Source of the DNA: an uncultured Prevotellaceae bacterium
Lineage (GTDB): Bacteria > Bacteroidota > Bacteroidia > Bacteroidales > Bacteroidaceae
DNA: 64,000 nucleotides
Assembly: GCA_900316645.1 (NCBI GenBank)
Contig: ONDP01000012.1
Location: 1 to 64,000, forward strand
Reading direction: 5' to 3'
A model generated the notes under the pieces. The model was not told the DNA's origin, made no database searches, and was given only the letters and a program-made list of their open reading frames with translations. Below are positions 1-7,410 of the stretch, piece after piece (the stretch's first letter is position 1; each line of letters starts with the position of its first letter). The translations under genes and the position numbers were made by a program.

Positions 1-105
1 GGAAGCATCGTCAAATCTATTGTAGAACATTATAAGGGTGACTATAATGTCTTTATGGATGGAGATTGGACGGTCATTAGAGTATATTTACCAATAGCAG
101 TATAA
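1..105 (+). CDS. C-terminal end of a GHKL/histidine-kinase-type ATPase (partial)
   Basis: The window opens inside a gene whose last 34 codons are readable before a TAA. The peptide (GSIVKSIVEHYKGDYNVFMD...VIRVYLPIAV) has the shape of the end of a histidine-kinase ATPase domain: a glycine-led helix 'IVKSIVEHYKG' as after the G2 box, followed by two beta strands ending the protein. The next gene, 1 bp downstream, encodes a receiver-like protein, which fits a sensor/regulator pair. The kinase identity is inferred from this short tail only, because the catalytic motifs lie outside the window. Confidence 0.55.
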   Translation, partial: GSIVKSIVEHYKGDYNVFMDGDWTVIRVYLPIAV

Positions 106-106
106 T

Positions 107-1354
107 ATGGAACAGAAAGAAGAATACAATGTCATCTGGATAGATGACGAGTGGGACACCATCGGTAAGGCATTCATACAGATTTGTGAGAAAAGACATA
201 AGGTACATATCAAGGCATTTAAGACTCGTCGTGAGGGCATGGATGCGTTAGAACAGAATTTAAAATTCTGGGATGCTGTGATATTGGATGCAAAGGCATA
301 CAATAATTCTTCAGCGAATGAAGTTGCTGATGTTGACGGGCTATATGAAGCTATCAGACAAATTGAAAGACTAAAGTTGAAGCGACATATTCCCTATTTT
401 GTTTTAACAAGGCAGCCTGACTTAATGGATGACAAAATGTTTGAAAAGTCTGTCGGGAAATTCTATAAAAAGAACGCTGAAGGGCAAAATCAGTTGATAG
501 AAGATTTGAAAAATGAAGTTGGAAATTCGCCACGCCATCAACTTAAGGTGTTCTACAATGATGTTATGGAACGATTGTACTCCCTTGATATTGAAGCGGG
601 GGAAGATGTCCTTAACATATTGGAGGCCATGCATTATCCTGACAGATACCCAGACTTTGAACCTGTTAACTATTATAATAAGTTACGTAAAATACTGGAA
701 TGGAATTTCAAAGAAGCAAATAAATATGGGATTATACCAGATGAGTGTATTGAAGATGGAGTGGTGAATCTGAATCAAAGTTGTTGCTACCTATGTGGTT
801 TGAACTGTGATCACATCCATCTTCGTTATGGGGACGAAACTAAAAAGGAACGTATTGTTCCTAAACATATCAAGGACATGATGTTCTTGGCACTATATTT
901 GGGTAATATCAAATCGCATACGGCAAAATTGCCAAAGGATGACATCGATAGATTGGAAAGATATCTCAAAGATGAAGTAAGAAATTCTCGATATCTCATT
1001 TTCAGTTTAGCATTGCAAATATGCGAAATAACGATGTGGTTAGGAAGATATATGGACGAACACCCGAACAAGGAAGATAATCTGAGAAAATGTGTAAGAC
1101 TTGAAGTAAAAGATACGATAGAACAAGAGGACAAAATTGATTTGATTGGTGTCATTGAATTAGATAATGGTATCTACCATATAGGCTCTAAAGTTTGTCT
1201 GAATCCAGTTTTTGTTAAACAGCGAGAATGGTTAGGAAAGGAAGTGAAGATAATAAAGTATAGTGAGAATGTCAATGATAAAACCAAGAATCGATATCCC
1301 TTTTTTGCTTCCAATATTCAATTAATTGAAGAGCAAGAAAACGGTTCCAAGTAG
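107..1354 (+). CDS. Response-regulator-like protein with long helical C-terminus
   Basis: 415 residues. Residues 8-125 look like a receiver domain: acidic pair D13/D14 (IWIDDE), likely phosphoacceptor D61 (AVILDAK), T101 (YFVLT) and K121/K122 in the usual switch positions. The rest is mostly helical, has no recognisable DNA-binding or enzyme domain, and includes a cysteine/histidine cluster (CCYLCGLNCDHIH, about residue 225-238) that could bind a metal. It starts 1 bp after the stop of the ATPase gene, so the two are probably co-translated. This suggests a phosphorelay with an unconventional output, possibly protein-protein rather than DNA binding. The family is not one I can name. Its stop codon lies inside a terminator hairpin. 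Confidence 0.7.
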   Translation: MEQKEEYNVIWIDDEWDTIGKAFIQICEKRHKVHIKAFKTRREGMDALEQNLKFWDAVILDAKAYNNSSANEVADVDGLYEAIRQIERLKLKRHIPYFVLTRQPDLMDDKMFEKSVGKFYKKNAEGQNQLIEDLKNEVGNSPRHQLKVFYNDVMERLYSLDIEAGEDVLNILEAMHYPDRYPDFEPVNYYNKLRKILEWNFKEANKYGIIPDECIEDGVVNLNQSCCYLCGLNCDHIHLRYGDETKKERIVPKHIKDMMFLALYLGNIKSHTAKLPKDDIDRLERYLKDEVRNSRYLIFSLALQICEITMWLGRYMDEHPNKEDNLRKCVRLEVKDTIEQEDKIDLIGVIELDNGIYHIGSKVCLNPVFVKQREWLGKEVKIIKYSENVNDKTKNRYPFFASNIQLIEEQENGSK

Positions 1355-1366
1355 AACGGAACCGTT
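1340..1366 (+). terminator. Hairpin terminator overlapping the stop of the response-regulator gene
   Basis: Perfect 9-bp inverted repeat AACGGTTCC / GGAACCGTT with a 9-nt loop that contains the stop codon, followed within 10-20 nt by T-rich sequence (GGTTGTTTTTC). It separates the two-gene ATPase/regulator unit from the next operon. Confidence 0.65.
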
Positions 1367-1405
1367 CACAAGGTTGTTTTTCTTGCAAGGTTGCGGAAAA
1401 CATCT

Positions 1406-1413
1406 TAATTTTG
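1406..1413 (+). promoter_or_regulatory. Bacteroidetes-type promoter (-7 box TAATTTTG) of the pseudoknot operon
   Basis: TAATTTTG followed by C matches the Bacteroidetes TAnnTTTG core. A TTGC lies about 15 nt upstream (1391) as a weak -33 match. Transcription would begin near 1419-1421, just inside the first RNA pseudoknot. Confidence 0.6.
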
Positions 1414-1468
1414 CAGTGTCAATCATCGAAACCACCTCGAGATTGATGCTGCAAATGCGTAGTGGTGG
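1413..1468 (+). promoter_or_regulatory. Leader RNA pseudoknot, copy 1
   Basis: A long hairpin: the left arm 1413-1429 pairs with 1437-1452, with one bulged A and two G-U pairs, closing a loop AACCACC. Loop bases CCACC (1432-1436) are complementary to GGTGG at 1464-1468, forming an H-type pseudoknot. The GGTGG strand ends 20 nt before the ATG of the 18-residue-repeat protein. A second copy with different stem bases but the same loop and the same pairing strand sits before the next gene, so the fold is conserved while the stem varies. The function is unknown; a cis-acting translational control element is the simplest reading. The promoter places the transcript start within the left arm, so the lowest stem pairs may not be transcribed. 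Confidence 0.6.
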
Positions 1469-1488
1469 GGACTTAATCAGAATAAACT

Positions 1489-1761
1489 ATGAAGAACCTG
1501 ATTCAGATTGCAAGTGAGGGCGCAGCCCAAGTTGATAACCTCTATGAAGATATGCAGATTGAAGATCTGATATGTCAAGGGGAGTTGGACTATGTCGAGC
1601 GACAAATGCAGATAGAAGATCTTTTGTGCTCTGCAGAGGCAGAAGCAATTGAACAGAAAATGCAAATGGAAGACCTGCTATGTGCAGCTGAAGCAGAAGA
1701 AGTAGAACGGAAGATACAGATGGAGGACCTGCTGACACAGGTTGGATATGGGTGGAGATAA
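1489..1761 (+). CDS. Small protein of tandem 18-residue repeats
   Basis: 90 residues. After a short start (MKNLIQIASEGAAQVDNLYED) it consists of about four copies of an 18-residue unit with consensus MQ(I/M)EDLLC-(A/S)AEAE-(A/E)-(I/V)E(R/Q)K. Units begin at residues 22, 40, 58 and 76. The repeats are acidic, predicted helical, and two units carry a cysteine right after EDLL. The DNA of the repeats has diverged, so the unit is probably maintained by selection on the protein. It is preceded by pseudoknot copy 1 and followed by copy 2. I do not recognise the family; repeated short helices suggest a binding scaffold. Confidence 0.6.
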   Translation: MKNLIQIASEGAAQVDNLYEDMQIEDLICQGELDYVERQMQIEDLLCSAEAEAIEQKMQMEDLLCAAEAEEVERKIQMEDLLTQVGYGWR

Positions 1762-1777
1762 CTGAACTCCATTCACA

Positions 1778-1831
1778 AGCGTCAATCTCTGAAACCACCC
1801 CAGAGTTGACGCTGCGAAACGTCAGTGGTGG
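1778..1831 (+). promoter_or_regulatory. Leader RNA pseudoknot, copy 2
   Basis: Left arm AGCGTCAATCTCTG (1778-1791) pairs with CAGAGTTGACGCT (1801-1813), leaving one bulged T and the loop AAACCACCC. GGTGG at 1827-1831 can pair with loop CCACC. The GGTGG strand ends 21 nt before the next ATG, almost the same spacing as copy 1. No promoter core precedes it, so it is probably intercistronic in the transcript started at 1406. The stem differs from copy 1 at several positions while pairing is kept, which supports an RNA structure rather than a DNA site. Confidence 0.6.
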
Positions 1832-1852
1832 GACCTTAACAAAAACAATGCA

Positions 1853-2299
1853 ATGACAAACACAGCACTCCAAACAATCGCAACAAAGGCTCTGCCAGCA
1901 CTCTCTGGTGAGCAAGTGACCTACAACGCAGCAAAGAACGTATTCCTTTCGCAGGGATACACTAGTGCAGCAGGCAACATGTACTACAAAGCGATTCGCC
2001 TGTCGAATAGGCTGGTAGTCTACTACGACCTCGGACAGGGGTACGCTCACACTTTTCTGAATGGCATCAAATTGTTCTGCTTCGATGGACAGAAGGCGCA
2101 ACTCATCGCGCAGAAGTATTGGGGTGGCTGTGACTATCGCATCTTCAACGAGCAGTTTGCCAAAGAGCAAAGCATCTTGATGCTGAGTAGTTTCCTCTCT
2201 GGACAGCTAAAGACACAAGGAGCACATGTAAGCAATCAGGAGATCGTCTCTTATGCTTACAACATGATAGAAGAAACCCACCAGAAGCAACTGGCATAA
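1853..2299 (+). CDS. Hypothetical protein, paralogue A
   Basis: 148 residues, no known domain recognised. The central part (YYKAIRLSNRLVVYYDLG...GIKLFCFDGQKAQLIAQK...IFNEQ) aligns with the next gene's product (YYLGIRFCDRIVIVEKVG...SIELYAFNGQKMELIQKR...VFRNE), so the two are diverged tandem duplicates. This copy has an extra 40-residue helical C-terminus. The predicted fold is a beta-rich sheet with the signature (F/A)-F-(D/N)-G-Q-K. ATG 1853 is chosen because the ATG at 1848 is followed after one codon by a stop. Confidence 0.6.
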   Translation: MTNTALQTIATKALPALSGEQVTYNAAKNVFLSQGYTSAAGNMYYKAIRLSNRLVVYYDLGQGYAHTFLNGIKLFCFDGQKAQLIAQKYWGGCDYRIFNEQFAKEQSILMLSSFLSGQLKTQGAHVSNQEIVSYAYNMIEETHQKQLA

Positions 2300-2355
2300 T
2301 CTGGTTATCTGTGAGAACCATAAAATGAAGTTTAACCATTAAATCCGACAAGACT

Positions 2356-2667
2356 ATGGCAACACTGACCAAAGCAATCAACAAGAACCTGTTTGACAGC
2401 ATACTGCCGACATACGGTACACCTCGTGTGAACATCCCTACTTGGGATGACAGTCAGAAGATGTTTATCTGCAGCCAGTACGAGAGTGGAAATGGACACC
2501 GCTACTACCTGGGCATCCGCTTCTGCGATCGCATTGTCATTGTCGAGAAAGTAGGACTGTACCAAAGTTGGACCTACATCGACAGCATCGAGCTGTATGC
2601 CTTCAACGGGCAGAAGATGGAACTGATCCAGAAGCGCGACTACGACAAAGTGTTCCGCAACGAATGA
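2356..2667 (+). CDS. Hypothetical protein, paralogue B
   Basis: 103 residues, related over its last 65 residues to the preceding 148-residue protein through the shared pattern YY--IR---R-V-V---G----------I-L--F-GQK--LI. It lacks that protein's C-terminal extension; instead its stop overlaps the ATG of a separate 48-residue helical ORF, so the extension may have been split off as its own gene. Upstream (2302-2338), TGGTTA can pair with either AACCA or TAACCA, giving two competing hairpins. Function unknown. Confidence 0.6.
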   Translation: MATLTKAINKNLFDSILPTYGTPRVNIPTWDDSQKMFICSQYESGNGHRYYLGIRFCDRIVIVEKVGLYQSWTYIDSIELYAFNGQKMELIQKRDYDKVFRNE

Positions 2668-2810
2668 TGAAAACCCAGCGCATCTGTGCTTCTGTAGAGC
2701 AGATTGGCGTGCAGGCTCAAAAACTGATTAGTGGATGCTACAAAAGCTTCCTCGACCCAGACTTCAACACACGTTTAACCCAGATACTGCCTAAACTTGA
2801 GCAGCACTAA
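2664..2810 (+). CDS. Small helical protein overlapping paralogue B
   Basis: 48 residues (MMKTQRICASVEQIG...ILPKLEQH). Its ATG lies in the ATGA that ends the preceding gene, a typical translational coupling, and its stop is 4 nt before the helicase ATG. It is predicted all-helical with no motif. Its position matches the C-terminal helical tail of the 148-residue paralogue, whose end is also rich in SxLSGQ-like helix. The reading is supported by gene packing only. Confidence 0.45.
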   Translation: MMKTQRICASVEQIGVQAQKLISGCYKSFLDPDFNTRLTQILPKLEQH

Positions 2811-2814
2811 AACA

Positions 2815-4878
2815 ATGGAGAACACAAAGATGGTGGAGAACATGATCGACACAGAGAACAAGCAGCAGGTGATGGCTTTCGAGCTGATAGCCAACACGAA
2901 CAGTAGTTTCTTCCTTACAGGTAGGGCAGGAACAGGTAAGACAACCTTCCTTCGCAAAGTACAGCAAATGGTGGACAAGCAGTTCATCACACTGGCACCG
3001 ACAGGTGTGGCAGCCATCTTGGCGGGTGGCGATACCATCCACTCGTTTTTCGGACTACCAATGGATGTCTGCACACCAGGCACGTTGGGCAAGATGAGCG
3101 AGGCAAGGATTTTGACGCTCATCCACACTGACACCATTATTATAGATGAGGTGTCAATGGTACGTTGCGACATCATTGATGCCATCGACTATACGATGCG
3201 TAAAACACTTCGTTCTTCGTTGCCTTTCGGTGGCAAGCAGATGATCTTCGTGGGTGATATGTTCCAGTTGCCCCCTGTTCTGAAGAAGGGCGTGGAAAGC
3301 GATTTGATGCATGACCTTTATCATGCTGATGACTGCTTCTTCTACAAGGCAGATGCCATCAAGCGTATGCGGATGGTGAAGATCGAGTTTCAGAAGGTGT
3401 ATCGTCAGGAAGATGAGACATTCCTCAAGATACTGGAGAGTATTCGTTTGAACAAGACGACTCCTGAGATTCTGATGCGTCTAAATGAGCGTGTGTGCCA
3501 GCCTACGAAAGAGAATGGTATGGTGATTACGTTGGCTTCTCGAAACTGTACTGCCGATTCGGTTAACCAAAAGTGTTTGGCAGAGATTGAGGCAGAGGAG
3601 TACACCTACGAGGGAACTGTTACAGGAAAGTTCGAGGAGAAGCGATTCCCTGTGGACATGACCTTGAAGCTGAAGGTGGGTGCTCAGGTGATGTTCACTC
3701 GCAACGACCAGCATAAGCGTTGGGTAAATGGTACCATTGGAACGGTAACCAAACTCGCAAAGGACGAGATACAGGTAACTACTGGTGGAGCTGCCTATGT
3801 AGTGCCCAACTGCTCTTGGGAGTCGTATAGTTATGAATACGACAAGGAGGAGCGAAAGATGAAGAAGGAGCTGATGGGAACCTTCACACAGTATCCGCTT
3901 CGATTGGCTTGGGCTATCACTGTGCATAAGAGTCAGGGAATGACTTTCGACAAACTCTACCTTGATTTGAGCCGAGGGATGTTTGCTGCTGGTCAACTGT
4001 ATGTGGCATTGAGCCGTGTGCGAACGCTTGACGGTTTGTTCCTCTCGCGTCCCATCATTCCTCAGTATGCTCATACGAGTCGTGAAGTGTTGTCGTATGC
4101 CAGTGGCTATAATGACGAGCATGTCATCAGCAACGAAATAGAGAGTGGCAAGGCTGTCTATCAATTGCTTGCCCATCATGACTATGATGAGGCAGCCAAG
4201 CAATACCTGATGCTGGTACTGAAAAAGGCTGCAGAAGGTGACATCAAGGAAGCCATGCAACAGGCAAAGCGTTTCTTGGATACCGTCATCTGCGACGATG
4301 ATCTCTATGGCTGTATTGAAGAGGTTCCTGAAGAACTAAAGGCTGTAGACCATTGGGCACCTAAGTTCTTGGTAGCACTATTAAGCCTCTATGCTGGCGA
4401 AAACGAGCAGGCATTGGCTTATGCAGATAGTGTGCTGGCGCAACATCAGTGTCAAGAGGCTCTCTATGTGAAGTCTCGCTGCCTTGCAAAACTTGAACGC
4501 TATCAAGAGGCTGATGCTGTGAACGTGCTGATGGGCGATGTCTTTGATATGTCAACACCTGATGCCAAGGTGCTCTATTCGATTGCTATGCTCAACGAGC
4601 TGCATATTGGAGATCCTGGTATGAACCTGATGCAGGAACTGATCAAGGCACGTCCCAAGTACAACAAGGGCATCCTGTCGCTCCGCCATCTGATGAAACG
4701 GAAGGGCTTGTTGCTGGTGAAGACATCGGACGACCCACGAGAACTGGTGGATGACTTCAACTCTGACATGCCAGAGGATGACTTCTTACAGAAGTTGGTG
4801 ACGGCACGTGAGAAAGCACCCAAGGCAGTAGAATACCTGCTTCGATTGATTAGGAAGCAGGTATTCACAAACGAGTGA
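2815..4878 (+). CDS. Pif1-like superfamily 1B DNA helicase
   Basis: 687 residues from ATG 2815; an in-frame TTG at 2797 lies inside the preceding gene and is less likely. Walker A GRAGTGKT at residues 36-43, Walker B IIIDEVSM at about 107-114, then VGDMFQLPPV (motif III) and YPLRLAWAITVHKSQGMTFD...YVALSRVRTLDGL (motifs V-VI, UvrD_C_2-like) near 360-410. These define a 5'-3' Pif1/RecD2-type helicase. The last 240 residues are helical and TPR-like without a named domain. It shares an operon with the small paralogues and a 172-residue protein. Likely role: unwinding DNA or DNA-RNA structures in replication, repair or defence. Confidence 0.9.
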   Translation: MENTKMVENMIDTENKQQVMAFELIANTNSSFFLTGRAGTGKTTFLRKVQQMVDKQFITLAPTGVAAILAGGDTIHSFFGLPMDVCTPGTLGKMSEARILTLIHTDTIIIDEVSMVRCDIIDAIDYTMRKTLRSSLPFGGKQMIFVGDMFQLPPVLKKGVESDLMHDLYHADDCFFYKADAIKRMRMVKIEFQKVYRQEDETFLKILESIRLNKTTPEILMRLNERVCQPTKENGMVITLASRNCTADSVNQKCLAEIEAEEYTYEGTVTGKFEEKRFPVDMTLKLKVGAQVMFTRNDQHKRWVNGTIGTVTKLAKDEIQVTTGGAAYVVPNCSWESYSYEYDKEERKMKKELMGTFTQYPLRLAWAITVHKSQGMTFDKLYLDLSRGMFAAGQLYVALSRVRTLDGLFLSRPIIPQYAHTSREVLSYASGYNDEHVISNEIESGKAVYQLLAHHDYDEAAKQYLMLVLKKAAEGDIKEAMQQAKRFLDTVICDDDLYGCIEEVPEELKAVDHWAPKFLVALLSLYAGENEQALAYADSVLAQHQCQEALYVKSRCLAKLERYQEADAVNVLMGDVFDMSTPDAKVLYSIAMLNELHIGDPGMNLMQELIKARPKYNKGILSLRHLMKRKGLLLVKTSDDPRELVDDFNSDMPEDDFLQKLVTAREKAPKAVEYLLRLIRKQVFTNE

Positions 4879-4929
4879 AACGTGACAGATAATCAGGGAA
4901 AAGAGTATCAACTACAAAACTTAACTACT

Positions 4930-5448
4930 ATGACAAACACAAACAACAACGAAGACAAACAGAGTCTTTTGAAAGAAGTGAAAGAAAGGGTGCAGAAACT
5001 TAAAGAGTATGGCATGAGCGAGAAGGAATTTACCTCTCTTTTTCATACTGAACAGCCTTTGCTTAAACTGTTCATCAGCAAGGACTATAAGATATTCCTT
5101 GGTGATGAGCGCAAAGAGGTACACATGGAACCTCTGGCTAAGGCGGTATACTTACTGTTCCTTAGACATCCAGAAGGAATTGTATTCAAGACATTGCCCG
5201 ACTATCGTAAGGAACTAACTCACCTGTATGACAAAGTGAGACCTTGGGGATTGACAGATCGAACCTTGCAAAGCATCGAGGATGTTACGAATCCGCTACT
5301 GAATTCCATCAATGAAAAATGTGCAAGAATCAAGAAGGTCTTCCTTGGCATGATGGAAGGTGATATGGCAAAGCATTATTATATAAAAGGTACACGCGGA
5401 GAGCCAAAGGGGATTGCTCTGTCAAGTGACCTTGTTGTTTGGGAATAA
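4930..5448 (+). CDS. Hypothetical protein following the helicase
   Basis: 172 residues from ATG 4930; an in-frame GTG at 4882 would add 16 poorly structured residues. An asparagine/glutamate-rich start leads into a helical protein with the segment HMEPLAKAVYLLFLRHPEGI and later DYRKELTHLYDKV. I have the impression of this pattern from other Bacteroidales hypothetical proteins but cannot name a family. No catalytic residues stand out. Its place as the last gene after the helicase suggests an accessory partner. Confidence 0.6.
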   Translation: MTNTNNNEDKQSLLKEVKERVQKLKEYGMSEKEFTSLFHTEQPLLKLFISKDYKIFLGDERKEVHMEPLAKAVYLLFLRHPEGIVFKTLPDYRKELTHLYDKVRPWGLTDRTLQSIEDVTNPLLNSINEKCARIKKVFLGMMEGDMAKHYYIKGTRGEPKGIALSSDLVVWE

Positions 5449-5507
5449 AAGCAATTTTTCACAAGGCTTGTTTTCTGTTTTTACTTTATAAGCAAGAAAA
5501 GAATTGT

Positions 5508-5515
5508 TACTTTTG
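5508..5515 (+). promoter_or_regulatory. Promoter core TACTTTTG
   Basis: TACTTTTG followed by C fits the TAnnTTTG core, upstream of the 74-residue membrane protein. A second core lies 31 bp downstream. Confidence 0.5.
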
Positions 5516-5538
5516 CAGTTCCAGATTAAGGGACTAAG

Positions 5539-5546
5539 TATCTTTG
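5539..5546 (+). promoter_or_regulatory. Second promoter core TATCTTTG
   Basis: TATCTTTG fits the core. The TTTTG of the upstream promoter (5511-5515) lies 23 bp before it and can act as its -33 element. The two promoters would give leaders of about 50 and 20 nt for the gene at 5571. Confidence 0.55.
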
Positions 5547-5570
5547 TAGAACAAATAAAAAATAAAATTT

Positions 5571-5795
5571 ATGGAGAAGAACGAATTAGTGGGTAAGACA
5601 ATGGAGGAACTAATTGAAATAGTCCTCGAAAAAGAATTAGCAGAAAGAGAAGTTAGAGCAGACTTGGATAATGCTAAGGTCAAGCTAAGTATGTATGAAA
5701 AGAAACAGAGACAATGTGCAAAATCTGTTTGCATGTTATGTGCACTTTTGATTGTCATGATGATTTCTGTTGCTATTTTACTTTTTAGCAGATAG
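5571..5795 (+). CDS. Small coiled-coil membrane protein
   Basis: 74 residues. The first 48 form a charged helix with heptad character (EELIEIVLEKELAEREVRADLDNAKVKLSMYEKK). A hydrophobic segment (VCMLCALLIVMMISVAILLF) then ends the protein, so it is a C-tail-anchored membrane protein with a cytoplasmic coiled coil. Two promoter cores precede it. It lies between the helicase operon and dnaB. Function unknown. Confidence 0.6.
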   Translation: MEKNELVGKTMEELIEIVLEKELAEREVRADLDNAKVKLSMYEKKQRQCAKSVCMLCALLIVMMISVAILLFSR

Positions 5796-5847
5796 TCTGT
5801 GGATTGTTATCAATCAAAAAGAAAACATTAAAAACTGATAAGTAGCT

Positions 5848-7407
5848 ATGCCAGGACAAAGGACTCAATATCGACGAGGTCAGGGAAGCGGCGCACAGCT
5901 ACCTTTGAATTTTGCTTATGGTCATGTTCAGCCTCAGGCTCTTGAGGTTGAAAAGGCCGTGCTGGGAGCATTGATGATTGACCGCGACGCATATATGGAA
6001 GTATGTGAGGTGCTGCATGTGGAAAGTTTCTATGAGCCTCGTAACCAGAAAATATATGCAGCTATCCAGCTGTTGAGCATGGAAGAAAAGCCAGTAGATG
6101 TGCTGACTGTGACGGAGCAACTGTCAAAAATGGGAACGCTTGAAGAGGTCGGTGGTCCTGGATATGTGGCAGAACTGAGTTCGAGAGTTGCCACATCTGC
6201 CAACATTGGCTATCATGCCAATATCGTGGCAGAGAAGTATCTTTCGAGGCAACTGATTTCATATACCAGCACCATAGGCACCAAGGCATTCGATGAGACT
6301 TGTGATGTAAATGATGTCATTCAGGAGGCGGAAAGTATTCTTTTTGACATAGCCCATAAAAACATGAAGAAGGACTATACCTCAGTAGATCCTCTGATTG
6401 AAGAAGCTACTAAGATTATGCAGGCATCGGCAGGGAACAACGGTGGCGTGACGGGCATATCAACAGGGTATTATCGTCTTGATGATGTGACCAGTGGCTG
6501 GCAGAACTCCGATTTGGTAATCATTGCAGGTCGTCCTGCTATGGGTAAAACGGCCTTTGCTTTGTCGATGGCAAAGAATATTGCTGCTGACCAGCATATC
6601 CCTATGGCATTCTTCTCTTTGGAGATGTCTGGAGTTCAACTGACGAATCGCTTGATATCCAATGCGTGTGAAATTGGCGGTAAAAAGATACTAAATGGCA
6701 ATCTTGACCGAACAGATTGGGAAAGGTTTGATAAGAGGATCAATAATCTGATAGGTGCGCCCCTCTATATTGACGACACCCCAGGATTGTCTGTTTTTGA
6801 ACTGAAGACAAAAGCACGTCGTTTGGTGAATGAGCATCAGATAAAGTTGATTATGATAGACTATCTGCAGCTGATGAATGCCAATGGAATGCGGTTCAAC
6901 AATCGTCAGGAAGAGGTGTCAAATATCTCACGTTCGCTAAAAGGCCTGGCCAAAGAGCTGAATATCCCTATCATTGCACTGAGTCAGCTAAACCGTGGTG
7001 TAGAGGGGAGAGAGGGAGCAGAGGGTAAACGTCCGATGCTATCAGACCTTAGGGAATCGGGAGCTATAGAGCAGGATGCGGATATGGTGATTTTTGTTCA
7101 TCGTCCAGAATACTATCATCTGTATGAGTCTTCAGATGGTACTATTGATTATCGTGGCAAGGCTGAAATCATTATTGCGAAACACAGAAAAGGTGCTACT
7201 GATATTGTCCTGTTAGACTTTAAAGGCGAGTTTACCCGTTTTGAAAATCCGGAAGACAATTCTCTGGGAGATCTTCCTTTGACAGAGGGTGGTGAGATAA
7301 GAGGCGACAAACTAAATGGTGATAATAATCAGCCTGTAGGGATAGATACGTTTGGTGATGCGCCGATTACCCTTCCACCTCCAATAAACGAACCCGCACC
7401 ATATTAA
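5848..7407 (+). CDS. dnaB: Replicative DNA helicase DnaB
   Basis: 519 residues. N-terminal DnaB domain (about 28-130, ALEVEKAVLGALMID), linker, then a RecA-like ATPase with Walker A GRPAMGKT (228-235), Walker B MIDYLQLM (near 338), and the conserved SNISRSLKGLAKEL, SQLNR and DLRESGAIEQDADMV segments. It unwinds DNA at the replication fork as a hexamer. The length and the absence of an intein are normal. The tail is acidic with a proline-rich end (PPPINEPAPY). The WYL-like gene follows after 3 bp, so they are probably co-transcribed. Confidence 0.97.
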   Translation: MPGQRTQYRRGQGSGAQLPLNFAYGHVQPQALEVEKAVLGALMIDRDAYMEVCEVLHVESFYEPRNQKIYAAIQLLSMEEKPVDVLTVTEQLSKMGTLEEVGGPGYVAELSSRVATSANIGYHANIVAEKYLSRQLISYTSTIGTKAFDETCDVNDVIQEAESILFDIAHKNMKKDYTSVDPLIEEATKIMQASAGNNGGVTGISTGYYRLDDVTSGWQNSDLVIIAGRPAMGKTAFALSMAKNIAADQHIPMAFFSLEMSGVQLTNRLISNACEIGGKKILNGNLDRTDWERFDKRINNLIGAPLYIDDTPGLSVFELKTKARRLVNEHQIKLIMIDYLQLMNANGMRFNNRQEEVSNISRSLKGLAKELNIPIIALSQLNRGVEGREGAEGKRPMLSDLRESGAIEQDADMVIFVHRPEYYHLYESSDGTIDYRGKAEIIIAKHRKGATDIVLLDFKGEFTRFENPEDNSLGDLPLTEGGEIRGDKLNGDNNQPVGIDTFGDAPITLPPPINEPAPY

Positions 7408-7410
7408 TAT

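Noticed and set aside
1413..1468. Known riboswitch such as SAM-II or preQ1
   Set aside because: The H-type pseudoknot layout is similar in outline, but the loop and strand sequences do not match the consensus I know, and the downstream genes are not metabolic.
1326..1517. 63-residue open frame over the terminator and first pseudoknot
   Set aside because: It crosses a terminator, a promoter core and a structured leader and has no resemblance to a protein; the reading frame is accidental.
1487..2170. 227-residue minus-strand open frame
   Set aside because: It is the antisense of the repeat protein and paralogue A; repeats lack stops on both strands. No start signal or homology on the minus strand.
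2797..2817. TTG 2797 as the start of the Pif1-like helicase
   Set aside because: It lies inside the preceding small gene; the ATG at 2815, 4 nt after that gene's stop, is better.
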